A DNA stretch of 64,000 nucleotides from Isoetes taiwanensis. Lineage: Eukaryota > Streptophyta > Lycopodiopsida > Isoetales > Isoetaceae. A program made the position numbers and the translations under genes. This document shows positions 12,033-22,976 of the stretch, one piece after another; the stretch's first letter is position 1, and every line of letters starts with the position of its first letter. A model generated the notes under the pieces. The model was not told the DNA's origin, searched no databases, and worked only from the letters and a program-made list of their open reading frames with translations. The stretch covers positions 861,352 to 925,351 of the forward strand of contig JAJEKV010000168.1 of NCBI GenBank assembly GCA_021234155.1, written 5' to 3'.

Positions 12033-12575
12033 GCATCGATCCGAGACATCGGATCGCCATTCTAGAATGGGACGAGCATGCATGTCTTGCATGCATGCGG
12101 GTGGCGCATGCCCGTTTTGGGTTGGGAGTTAAGCTATTTCAGTGCCGTTTGCATCCACGTCTCATGGGCGGCTTCCTCTTCTCTCAGCCAGCACCTTATT
12201 CTCTTTGAATTGTTTCCGGCAGGGGAGGGGCTTCTTCCCGCCGGGTTTAGCCAATTTGGCGTTTCTTTCATGCTATCCTTTTTCCCGTTCGACCTTCGAT
12301 CCTGTGACCTTAGGTCCTCGATCCTAGTTTGTAAGGAAGTTCTCTGGTAGTGGGCGGTTTGTTGGTTTCTTCTGAGTCCCATTCTAGAATCGCATCGATC
12401 CGGACATCGGATCGCCATTCTAAATAGGACGAAAGCATGCATGTCTTGCATGCATGCGGCAGCCGCATGCCCGTTTTGGGTTGGGAGTTCGCTATTTCCG
12501 GCCAAGCGTTTACGCATCCACGCGTCTCATCGGCGCTTCCTCTTCTCTCGGTGAGTACCTTATTCTCTTTGAACC
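12033..12575. repeat. Direct repeat pair, about 180 bp, period 359 bp
   Basis: The segment starting gcatcgatccg, followed by ATCGGATCGCCATTCTA, CATGCATGTCTTGCATGCATG and CCCGTTTTGGGTTGGGAGTT, occurs at 12033 and again at 12392 with scattered changes. A third piece (GGGCGGTTTGTTGGTTTCTT...CCCATTCTAGAATC) occurs at 12350 and 13055. This looks like a dispersed GC-rich repeat or small retroelement terminal repeat. I saw no primer-binding site. Confidence 0.75.
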
Positions 12576-12814
12576 CTCCCTCCCCCTTCTTTGTTTATTG
12601 TATTGTGCTCAATTTTACGTTTATCATGTTTTTCCACCCGCGGGTGATGCTTTTTTCACCGGCGGGTGATGCTATTCTCCGTATGTTTGTGTTGTTTTAC
12701 GTTTGTTGTGTTGGTGATGTGCGCGGTCTGTGGTTGGCGGCGGCATCTGCTTCGACTTCTCCACGCGGGGGTTTTGGGAGCGATGTCTATGCCTTACGTT
12801 TGTCTAAGCCCCTT

Positions 12815-12893
12815 GCCGAAGGCTTATCACTAGGGTTTTTCCTCGAAAACCCGAAAGGGCGGGGTTTTTTAATCCCGGTGATAAGCTTTCGGC
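12815..12893. repeat. Stem-loop repeat related to 38698-38760
   Basis: GCCGAAGGCTTATCAC at 12815 is mirrored by GTGATAAGCTTTCGGC ending at 12893. The interior CCTCGAAAACCCG...GGGCGGGGTTTTTTAATC is also a foldback. A closely related sequence lies in opposite orientation at 38698-38760, so this is a member of a dispersed family. Confidence 0.65.
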
Positions 12894-13699
12894 AGTTACA
12901 TCAGCCACTCATCTATTAGCATTGTATTTTTTGGGGTCCAAGTGATATAATTGATTTTCCCTTTATTTTTCGTGGGTAGTTCGCATGTGTGTGGCTACCC
13001 ACTGTCCACCATTGTAGAAAATCTGCTGAGATGAATGAGAAGCCTATCTATCTCGGGCGGTTTGTTGGTTTCTTGCGAGTCCCATTCTAGAATCTCTCTT
13101 TTCAACAAGATCGAACATAACAATAATTGTGGAAATCGACAGGACATACCAAGGTCGTTAATGTAAATCACGTGGATCACAAGAAGATGGAATATGCAAC
13201 CACATTCAAGCATTCTACTTATTAAGCATTTATACTATTTTCCATCTACAGTAGATAAAAGTTGCAGCATCTATTTGTCAATGTTGAAAGTCAACAATAT
13301 CAGCTAAGATTTTTGACTCACATATAGTTACAATGTCGTAAAATTGAATTTTCATTGTTATTTAGTTCATAAACATTACATTACTAAATACAATAAGATG
13401 AATACACAAATTGTCAAATTATCCTTGGGTTTCCAGCTTGTGAGTTGTTGCAACTGATGTTGTAGAATCACAGAGTCTATGTAAACTCTGGTTGATAACT
13501 TGTATGTCCCATTTACCAAGAGGGTAAGCACAACAGCAGCCCCGTGTGCAACAGAAGAAGCCCTAGATAGAGCTGGATCTTCTGATAAGGGTAATCTTAA
13601 GCAAAACAACACAGCATGTAAAACTTTTAACTCCCATTCCCAGGAGGAAAACAAGTTACAAAAAGCACATTACATGTGGATACTATACTAAAGTTTCCG

Positions 13700-16240
13700 A
13701 GATGGTGATATAGAACGCCTCTTTGATTTCAGACATATCAACAGGGAGGAGGTCTGTGTGGAAAAATAGATTGTGCACTCAATAACATGCCTTTATAGTG
13801 CATAAGAAACTTCTCTATAGATGCCATATCCGAGATAGTTTCTGCACTTAGACGCAAAGACGAAATCAACAAATTTGCACTAATACTTACTTCTAAACCA
13901 TATCTCTGGAGTCACTATATACGATTGAATGGTTACTCTCTCAAAATAGACAAATGATCCATGTGCAGTTGATGGAGTTATAGTGTGCTTCATGGATGCT
14001 GATAATGTAGCACCAAGATGGGCAAGAAATGAGTCTCTGTGCAACATGCTATGCAAGAATATTCCATCAGTCCGGCATATGGTATCAAATAGCAACAAAT
14101 TTACTTTTAAACCAAAAAGTAATATGTTTCCCAGCTACAATATCTAGCATCGCAGAACTGTTAAGAACTAAGCATAGAAAAGTTGATATCTTTTGAACTA
14201 ACACATGAGACAACAACACTAAATTTATTTAGCACCATTACATGCCTCATCTCTAATTCCATGGAAATATAATTTGACAACCAATACAATGGTATTGTCT
14301 GAAAGCCAAGTGCTTTTCCGAAGATAATGCTACATTTTCCTTTGAATACATGGTAAAAAGCCTCTGAAATATTGGCAAAAAGCCTCTGAAAAAGTTAAAC
14401 CCCCTTTCCTCCTCATCTTGACCAAATGGAGAAAGACATATCAGCATGAAAGACATGTCAACCTGAGATCATATATTGACAAATGCTTATTTTGACGTAA
14501 CACAAAATAATCAAATAAAATGTAACTATCCTAAATACATAACACGACGATATACGTTAAAAAGAATTGAAAATAGTTCATTATTTTTATTTATTTTTTA
14601 AATCTCCAAGAATTGAGACGACCATGTTCACGATGTGGCATGTCCACCACCTAGCAGATATTTGGACATAACTTGCAAATGCAAGATCTATTTCTCAAGA
14701 AAGAGTATCCATTGGAAAGCTTAAGGGAAGCTCTAAAAATAAGTCTAGATACACATCTTTCAACTTCCTATTGTATATATGTCAAATATGGCAAAATACA
14801 TTTGCTGTTCTAGTTCTATAGCAGAGTATAAACATGGAGGTAACTCTAAAAATAAAGCTCTATTGTCCAACTAACTACTCTAAACACATAGCACAAGATA
14901 TACAGGGATATAAATTAATATGAATTGGCAAATGGTTCGTTACCTCTTTTTAAAATCAAGAACTGAGATGGCCATGTTCACCATGTGGCATGCCCATCAG
15001 CTAGCAGCTAGCAGATAATTGGGCATAACTTCCAAATGCAAGATCCATTTCTCGAGCAAATGTATCCACTGGAAAGCAAAAGAGAAGTTTTAAATATAAG
15101 TCTAAGTGCACATCTTTTAAATTCCTATTGTATAAATGTCAAATATGGCAAAATACATTTGTTGTTCCATTTATACAGCAAAGTACAAACAAACATGGAG
15201 GTAACTCCAAAAAGAAAGCTTTACTGTCTGAGTAACTAGTCTAAACACATAACACTAGGGTATACAGGGATATTTATTAAAAATAATGGCAAATAGTTCA
15301 TTACCTCCTTTTTAAAATCTCCAAGAACTGAGACGATCATGTTCACTGTGGCATGTCCACCAGCTAGCAGATATTTGGGCATAACTTGCAAATGCAAGAT
15401 CCATTTCTCAGGTAAGAATATCCATTGAAAAGCTTAAGGGAAGCTCTAAAAATAAGTCTAGGTACACATCTTTCAAATTCCAATTGTATATATGTCAAAT
15501 ATGGCAAAATACACTTGTTGTTCTAATTCTACAGCACAGTACAAACATGGAGGTTACTACCTGCATGTACCATTTTATGAAGGAGTAACATTTTCAAGAA
15601 AATCAAAATTAACTAAGGCTCACTTCCAGTTCCTGAATAAAAAAAGAGCATTGGATAAAAGCAGCTCCTAAGCATAGATAACCTGTTCCAAAGAGATCTT
15701 GCACGAACCCACATGACACCTAAACAATAGATAATGCAGTTCAGACATCCGGCAGAAATGAAGCATAAATCACCTCGGTTCTATTAAAGGTAAGGATCAA
15801 AATTAAAAAACCAGGAATATATTGACATGCAGAGACTCTGCTCTTGGGCTTAATTACTTTATTACCAGAAGTATGCCTACAAGGTCATTTGCACACGCCA
15901 ATGTATCCATCTTCTAAGTCACTGACTCAAACAAGACAAAAAAAAGAAGAATAAACCATGTAAGAGTAAAACTTGCCTCTGCTTGTATAGAGCTTTGAGG
16001 ATCCCATAAGATAATGAAAGCATTGTGCGAATGTCGAAGCAGAGGTTTGTACATTCCAACCATTTGCAAGCATATGGTGAGAAGCTTTCTGTAAACAGTC
16101 CAAGGCATGGAAGTTAAAAAAAACCTAGCATTGCCATCTTTGCCATATATTCTTCTGCATAAGTAAATACACCTATGTTCTAGTATAGCCAGCACACATT
16201 TAGAACTTGACAAATAAAATGAAAGAGAGGAGGAGCTTTT
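13700..16240 (-). pseudogene. Possible exons of an unrecognised minus-strand gene
   Basis: Several minus-strand stretches look protein-like although their frames differ: about 16170-15975 (ends in a block containing HNAFIILWDPQSSIQAE), about 14450-14255, about 14080-13915 (contains FLAHLGATLSASMKHTI) and about 13900-13750 (contains SLRLSAETISDMASIEKFL). The spacing would fit exons separated by introns, with the tandem array at 14505-15562 sitting in one intron. I do not recognise the family and cannot fix splice sites or a start. It may be a gene, a pseudogene or chance. Confidence 0.25.
14505..15562. repeat. Tandem array, about 352-362-bp unit, three copies
   Basis: Copies begin at about 14600, 14952 and 15314 with aaaatctccaagaactgaga, and each continues with a GCATGTCCACCAGCTAGCAG block, a TGCAAATGCAAGATCCATTT block and a GTCAAATATGGCAAAATACA block. 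A partial unit end precedes the first copy. The copies have diverged by substitutions and small indels, so the array is not recent. Confidence 0.9.
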
Positions 16241-16789
16241 TATCTAAAGGATCGATCTCCGTGGGTCTTTTTTGAAATCAACAAAACAAGCAATTACAAA
16301 CCACATGCTCGATCCAAGCAACCGTTTGGGAAGAAGAAGAAGAATATCCCTGATCAAAGAATCGTGGCTACTTAGGAGGGAGAAAGCAATATATAAAGGC
16401 TAGATCTGAGACGTCCTCCTGGCAATTTTTTAAGAAATTTTGCTAAGAAGGGAGAAAGAAACCTGCAATGGCCAATCTAGAGATGTCGTCCTGCATCTCC
16501 GTGTGAATTTTTACTCAATTTCTAATTTTATTGGCCCTTGGATGCGAAAATAGGGATCTAAGAGTAAGAAGCTATGCCACTTCAGATTTTGGTGAGGTGG
16601 AGCTGCTATGTGGATAGGCTAGAATCGCAAGAAAGATTGTAGGCTTGGTTGGGTTGGTGTGCTAAAAACAATTATAATGCAAAATGGATCATATTATATT
16701 CTATATATATATACAAGAAATTTAATGCGTCCTACGGCGCATTGTTCCAGTTTTAGCATGTTCTTACGGTGCAAGGCCCTGTCGTGCTC
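16241..16789. other. Intergenic, with a segment resembling 34965-35110
   Basis: No gene is supported. The 16505-16660 stretch (TTCTAATTTTATTGGCC, then a GGTGAGGTGG...GCTAGAATCGCAA block) has recognisable similarity to 34965-35110, which suggests two old copies of one promoter or 5' region, or of one repeat. Confidence 0.35.
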
Positions 16790-17345
16790 TGGGTAACCAA
16801 CGATTCTACTGAGATTCTCTTGTGATTCCTCTATATTCTTCAACATTCTATGTATTATATTTAGCATTCATGAAGATTCCTCTAGATTCTCTTAGAATTT
16901 TCTATTTTGATTGAGGTGCTTACCCATGAGCATTTAGAACACACTTTCTAAGATTTATATTGTACACCTTTATTATGAAACATTTAGAACATTCTATTGT
17001 GGCTCTTTGCAAAATCTTAAAAAAACTCTAAGATTTCATCAAGATTTTCTTAGATTCCTTTAGATAGTATGAAGATTCCCTTAGATTCAACTAGATTTTA
17101 AGAGATTCCCTTAGACTTGTAAATATCTTCCTAGATTCCCTTACAATTTATGAGATTTCCTTAGATTCCCTTTAATTCTCCTGGATTCCCTTACATTCTA
17201 GAAATTTCTAGAACATTCTAGAACTTTCTGGAACATTCTGAAACTTTCAAAACATCCTAGAACTTTTTGAAAGTATTTCCCTATTTCCTTACATTCTCGA
17301 AGATTCCCCTACATTCTAGAACTTATTAGAACAATTTGGGATTTT
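16790..17345. repeat. Degenerate short-period repeat (AGATTCCCTTAGATTC / GAACATTCTAGAAC)
   Basis: About 550 bp are built from variants of two short words: AGATTCCCTTAGATTC in the first two thirds and GAACATTCTAGAACTTTC in the last third. The period is irregular. No coding sequence is present. Confidence 0.6.
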
Positions 17346-17403
17346 GTCTTAATTAGGACATTACCCTTAAGTATATTTGAAACATAAATTGTTCATAGAA
17401 TTA

Positions 17404-17780
17404 ATGCTTGGTCTAGTGGTTAGAATGGGGGGCTGGGGGGTTAATGACCAGGGTTCGAATCCCCCCCAATAATATAAAACATTTTAAAAGCCTTTCCTTA
17501 AAATTTGTTGAAAATACCAAGGCCCGAGCATGTAATGTGAGCCGTACGATCTTGGACCAAGGATTATGATCAATCTGGACCGTAGGATCATGTAGGATAT
17601 ATCTAAAGCAACATGAGCCGTCGGATCTCGGACCGACGGTCAGGATCAGTTCAATCTGGACCGTAGCATCGCGGTACACATATTATATGTAAACTCCCAA
17701 GCCATATCGGCCGTAGGATACGTCCCAAAGCCACGTGAGCCGTCGGATCTCGAACGGACGGTCGGATAAGCGCGACAAAC
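17404..17780 (+). repeat. tRNA-derived SINE-like unit
   Basis: TGGTCTAGTGG at 17409-17419 matches a polymerase III A box, and GGTTCGAATCC at 17452-17462 matches a B box, with normal tRNA-like spacing. The acceptor stem does not pair and the anticodon arm is a G-run, so this is not a working tRNA gene. The A box resembles tRNA-Glu. Downstream, the GAGCCGTCGGATCT / GGACCGACGGTC palindromic motif occurs about three times (17540, 17612 and 17737), as in a repetitive SINE body. The 3' end is undefined. Confidence 0.45.
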
Positions 17781-18628
17781 ATAAGAACATATATAGAGTA
17801 GATAGATATATCACATATTAATACAATATTATGGTTAATACAATTTCTTTCACCAATAATTTGAATTGTCTTGCAAAAAATTCTCTGCTTGAGCTGTTCC
17901 AACTCTTCATCCCAAGTTCTTGAGGATGTCCCTGGATGAGCCTCCTCTGATAGCGACTGCTAGATCTTCAACCGCTCTATCTGACGTAAGTGCCACAGAA
18001 ACTACTAGTCGTCCCCAGCAAAGACGTGGAACCACAAAATTGAAGATGCTCAAGGCCATAGACCGCTTCACAAGGATGATATAGTCTGTCTAATCAACTA
18101 GTCTCGCATGTCTCCTGAAGCTCGAGAGTGCTATGAGCAAGTAGGTTGTGCTTCTCCACTTGGACTACAGTTTTGGTAAAATATTATCACCTGGCTGTCA
18201 GTAAGAAGAGAGAGGCAATACATGAGGGCTCCTTCTGTTTGTGGATCTCTTCATAAAGAAGTGTCGCTTTTGTGCCTCAAGGCTCATCCAAGTACATGGT
18301 CAAGAGCTCATTGTGGTCTCTTCGGAGGGATCCAAAAGTTGCCAAGCCGAGTGCACTTTAGTGGCTGGTTGCCAATGCAGATGAGCTAGATTGGAGTATT
18401 GTACTACACTCGTTGTTTTGTCCGTGAGTCTCATCCGCACTTGACGTGCTAAAAATTCTTCCTCAAAATAAATATCTTTCTCTGACATCTGGCATTTGAT
18501 CCTGCTGTAGGCCTCTCTGATAAGGTATAGCCCATATGACTCAGATTCTTGAACCTTTCTTGAAAAATCCTGTGCAGTCAAAGTAACTGCCTAAGTCTTC
18601 CTGCTTTGAAGAAATGCCAAGAGCTCGT
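17781..18628 (-). pseudogene. Decayed coding region, 3' part, split by the LINE
   Basis: The minus strand at 18581-18300 has an open frame containing LIREAYSRIKCQMSEKDIYF and FLARQVRMRLTDK. It continues upstream across the LINE insertion into 25484 and beyond. No family is recognised, and a transposon-encoded protein is the likeliest guess. Stops and frameshifts occur on both sides of the LINE. The rest of the interval down to 17781 shows no clear frame. Confidence 0.3.
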
Positions 18629-18642
18629 CAATTCTGTATCTT
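18629..18642. repeat. LINE target-site duplication, left copy
   Basis: CAATTCTGTATCTT here equals 25470-25483. It lies directly beside the poly(T), which is the poly(A) tail of the minus-strand LINE. Confidence 0.9.
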
Positions 18643-18701
18643 TTTTTTTTTTGTAGAAACGGCAGTATTATATTACATGTAATACATGATAATACAAAAG
18701 G

Positions 18702-18718
18702 GCAGAGTGAAACTCTGC
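18702..18718 (-). other. 3' untranslated-region hairpin of the LINE
   Basis: GCAGAGT (18702-18708) and ACTCTGC (18712-18718) form a perfect 7-bp stem with a 3-nt loop, about 60 nt from the poly(A) tail. Some LINEs use a 3' stem-loop for recognition by their own reverse transcriptase. That role here is inference. Confidence 0.5.
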
Positions 18719-18886
18719 TATAAGGCCACCGCAAAATGGCCCCGACACTCCAAAGGAGGAAAATTCAACTAAGGCTGAACACTGTTTTAAACTTTAAGGA
18801 AAACAAGAAATATAGTAGATAAAGTTACTTGCAGATCATAATAAATATGTATTTTCTAGTCTTCCAGGGAGCCTACTGCTGTAATT

Positions 18887-19330
18887 TCAATCTTCATGCA
18901 CTCCATCCAAAGTGATTATCGCAAAGGCCTGATCTGTGTGCTTATGGAGCAGCTCATCCAATTCAATCGCTCCCATCTTTGTGGCATCCGTAATGTAGAG
19001 AATCCAGGACTCACGGGCTCCCTCACATATGCCAAGCTTTTCTTCAAAATATGGTTTAAGCTCTTGCTTAAACTGCCATATGTCTTCGTCATTCAGCACT
19101 CGCCTCAAAGTCTGGATCATTATGGTCTCAGGTTTAACCCAAAGAAGGGCCTCAAGAATCTCCTTATGCGTCATTGGCTGCGTGCCTTCCGGAACCTCTC
19201 GGGCATGTCCTCCTTCATGATGTTTCTTCACCAGATAATCTGTTATGGGCATCAGACAAATTGTTAAAATAAGCAGTAAAGTATGAATAGAACCCTTGGA
19301 ACGAGCCCAAAGTATCCCATCCTTTATCAT
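18887..19330 (-). CDS. LINE 3'-terminal ORF (147 aa), unknown function
   Basis: This open frame overlaps the end of ORF2 by 116 nt in another frame and runs to the LINE 3' untranslated region. It has a hydrophobic segment near residues 14-29 (IHTLLLILTICLMPI), followed by a hydrophilic, acidic domain of ~110 residues (EILEALLWVKPETIMIQTL, then YFEEKLGICEGARESWILY and a C-terminal DGVHED). The composition is strongly protein-like. It is intact while ORF2 is broken many times. It is either a separate third ORF or, if a frameshift lies in the overlap, a C-terminal extension of ORF2 beyond zf-RVT. I know no matching domain. In the second case the hydrophobic part would be a frame artefact. Confidence 0.5.
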   Translation of the reverse strand: MIKDGILWARSKGSIHTLLLILTICLMPITDYLVKKHHEGGHAREVPEGTQPMTHKEILEALLWVKPETIMIQTLRRVLNDEDIWQFKQELKPYFEEKLGICEGARESWILYITDATKMGAIELDELLHKHTDQAFAIITLDGVHED

Positions 19331-22300
19331 AGTTGGAACCCTTTTTCATTCTGTGCGCCATAGCTGCCTCTGCTAACTCTAATTGTAGAGTTGTTTTAAG
19401 GAAGTTCAGATCTGGAGGAGAGTGATTGATAGCTACATTGTTTCTATGCTTCCAGATCGACCATAGACAGAGGGTTCTAATTATATCCAGAAAAGGAGAG
19501 CCATTTGCAAGAAATTCAAAAAGATCAGACTCAAGAGTAGGGGTTGCACCTATATGGGGGCCAATCCAATTCCAGAAAGAAGACAGCCAGGGGCAGATAA
19601 AAATATGACTTGATGTTTCTGGCTGACCACATCCTAGCGGGCATGTGTCCACTATTTGATCATTGTACCTGGCTCGGAATGCATTGGATTTGAGACTCCT
19701 ATTCAACACTAGCCTAGCCATCTGAAAAGGATAACCTTTTTTGCACATTGTAGTTTCCAGCCTTTTTTGATAGCTCGAACAGCTTCTGCCTCCGGACAAT
19801 TCCACTGAGTAGCAACTTTTGTCTCCTGTGAATCCAGCAGAATAGAGTAGAGTTTGGCTACTTTATAGCCATTTCCATCCAAAGTCCAATTTTGGTCTTT
19901 TATTTCAGTACTTGGCCACCTATGGGGTCGGGTTAGTGCATTATAGATACTTCTATTAGAACTTGAATCCTGCACAAGTGTGGAGATTTCCTGCCATGTT
20001 CTCCATCTACCTTCCCTAACCATGCTGCCAACTGTGTTCAGACCTTTGAGAGTCCACTCTTTGTACTTTCTAGGGTGTTTCAGAGCAAGACACCCATCCT
20101 CCTCATCTGCCAATCCCTGATGCCAGAAGAAATTGAATTCTTTTGAAACATTCTCAATTGTTGAAGCATACCGAGACTTTATTCGAAGCTTGTATGATCC
20201 TCCTCATGATAGTTGAAGTACCTGCACTAGGATTAAGCTGGTAAAAAGCAAAATCAGGTAATTGATGAGGAGTAGAAGGGCTCCCAACCAATGAAGTTTT
20301 CCCTATCCAATACCTGACCAACTCAAGTGCTGGGGACTTTGTTGGTGAGGTTAAACATCTCCAGACCTGTTTTGCTGCCAATACCTGTGCCTGCAGGAAG
20401 AGATCCTTGCATCCTAAACCTCCTTTTTTCCTGGGCAGAGCTAGATGTTGCCAACCTACCATATGTGAACCCTGCCAGATGAATTCCTTCATGATTATCT
20501 CCAAATCTTTGTAAGTTTTTTTATCTGCAACTATTGCTGAGGAGAAGTAAACATGGGAGCTTGCAATGACACTGTTAATAATCTCCACCCTTCCAGCCAA
20601 GGAGAGAGTTTTGGGGTACATCTGCAACTTCTTCTTGATTTTGGTAATTATTGGTTCCCACAGCCCATGTAAACTCATGTTAAGAGCCAAAGGTAATCCT
20701 AACAATTTTGTAGCAGACTGATATCCACATACCTTGATCCCCTCAATAAGGTCCTCCTGGCTATAAGAAATTATGGCACATTTTTCCTTATTCAGTAACA
20801 CTCCAGATGCTTTTCCAAACTTGTCCATTGCCATCAGGAAGTTTCTGATATGATCTCCATGCCTTTTCAAAAACACAAATGTGTCGTCTGCATACTGCAT
20901 GGCTGATAGAATCTGGCTTGTATCAGGAAGCTTAAGACAGCTGATTTTGTCATCTTGTTGTAATTTCATTATGACCCTAGTAACCATCTCAGCTACTATA
21001 AAAAAAAGATAGGGAGCTAGGGGGCAACCCTGTCTAACCCCCCTCTTACATTCAAAAAATTGGGATGGTGTACCATTGACCAATACAGCTGAACATCCTG
21101 TAACATTTAGTCCTGTAATCTTTTTTATTACGGCCTCAGAGAATCCCAGTTGGGACATAGCTCTGTATAAAAAGCCCCAGTCAATAGTGTCATAGGCTCT
21201 TTTAAAGTCAAGTTTTAGCAGCACACATTCTTGACCTGTGAACTATTCCAGTGTAAACCTTCATAGGCACCAATGAAATTATCTAGAATACCTCTACCAG
21301 GTAGAAATCCTGATTGGACTGGGTTGATCTTTGCCTGTAAAATTTTCTTGAGTCTATTTGCAAAGATCTTAAGTATAATTTTATATGTAGCATTGGTTAA
21401 TGAAATAGGTCTCCAGTCCGAGAAGGTAGCAGGCTTGTCAACTTTTGGAACCAAGGCAATTAATCCAAAGATTTATAGCGGTGCGCCTTTTTCAGCTTGC
21501 CATGCCCCTTGCACAAATGTCGTGAGGTCTTTGCCCATTATATTCCAGAAGTGTTCAAAGAATTCTGGAGGTAAACCATCCGGCCCTGGGCTTTTCCCAT
21601 GTGCCATGCTCCTAATTACTCCAAGGATTTCATTCTCCAAAGGGATTGCCAATAACTGATCCTCTTCTATTGGCAGATCCTTGGGGCCAAGGAAATCAAA
21701 GAACTCATCCATGCTTTCATTATCAGTAGGCTTGGCTGTGAAAAGTTCTTTGTATTTACTGAAGAACAACTTCTGGATATCTTCTTGTTTGGAGAACTCT
21801 TGCTGATTATCTGCCAAGACTGAAACTATCCCATTATTCATCATCCTGTTTTTGGCAGCTCTGAAGAAAAACTTGGAGCTGCAGTCATCCATTAGATTGA
21901 TGTATAACCCTCTACTTTTAATTGCCAAGCTTCTTGCCTCATGTTCCTCTATTAGTTTGACCTTTCTCTCCAAGACTTCCTCTCTTTGTTGTAAAACCAA
22001 ATTAGTTTTGTCCAAGAAAAGATCTTGTCTAACCTGCTTCATCTCCAGGTAGATCTCTGTTTTTTCTTGTTTCTTTTTTCTGTTCCATTCTTTATCCCAT
22101 TGTTTGATCCAATTTTTGATCTGTTTGTTTCTGTTGACAAACTCCTTCATTGAACCACTTGCATTTAAAGCTCTCAAAGAGCCATAATACCTCGTGAAAT
22201 CTTCACAGAAATGCTTGTTGTTCAATAAGCTGTTATTGAACTTGAATGGTGTGTCAACAGGTCTGTTCTGAGGTATATTACCCGTGTTCAGAACTTGGGG

Positions 22301-22976
22301 GTAGTGGTCTGAGATAGAATTGCTACAATCACTGTTTATAGTCAAGTTATCCCATCCAACCAATGTGGATATATTGGTATAAAATCTATCAAGAAGACAA
22401 TATACCCTATCCAATCCTTTCCTCTTGTTGCACCATGAATAGGCATATGAAGAGGATGGGGCGTGATACACAAAATTATGTGTCAATTCCTCCCATTTGC
22501 TTCTTTCTCCCCTTGACATGTTTAGCTTTTTACCTGCCTTCTGTTCCCAGGAAGGCACCTAAAATCCAATTGTTGATATTCTGCACCTGTAACCACTCTG
22601 ACATGTCTTTCCATTGTTTTTCTCTTTCATCAGGGGAGGTCGAGGCATAAACATTAATGATGCCCACTTGCTCCTTCTCTATCTCCAGGAATGCCACCTG
22701 CCATCTACCCGAGGGATGCACAAAAGAATTAAGTTTTTTAATTCCAGTCACCCCATTCCATGCAATGCATATACCACCTTTAGTGCCATCAGCTGGGGCC
22801 CAGATAGAGTCCCCATTGGGATAGATCTAGTTTCCCAAGTTTGATGCCTCAAATGTTGGGAGTCTGTGTTCCTGTAGAAGAATTATATCTGCTTTGACCT
22901 CTTTGATGGCAATTAGAGCCCTCTTTCTCTTCAGAGGACCCTTAATACCCCTCAAATTCCAGGAAACTATCCTCAT
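19215..22976 (-). pseudogene. LINE ORF2: endonuclease, reverse transcriptase, zf-RVT (broken)
   Basis: ORF2 begins at the ATG 22976-22974, which overlaps the upstream stop as ATGA. The N terminus MRIVSWNLRGIKG and the GTKGGICIAWNG block are endonuclease motifs. The reverse transcriptase shows FSDWRPISLTNATYKI, LKLDFKRAYDTIDW, VRQGCPLAPYLFF and the catalytic QYADDTF. The C-terminal zf-RVT contains CPLGCGQPETSSHIFICPW. Breaks: an in-frame TAG at codon 50 (22827-22829), a frameshift about 22545 that removes the GDFN endonuclease motif, a TAA at about 21470, and frameshifts near 21220, 20180 and 19735. The enzyme would nick target DNA and copy the LINE RNA. It cannot be made intact from this copy. 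Confidence 0.9.

Noticed and set aside
12078-12919. Overlapping frames in the GC-rich direct-repeat region
   Set aside because: They follow the repeat, not a protein. Both strands are open because of composition.
17404-17475. Functional tRNA gene
   Set aside because: The promoter boxes are good, but the acceptor stem does not pair and the anticodon arm is a G-run.
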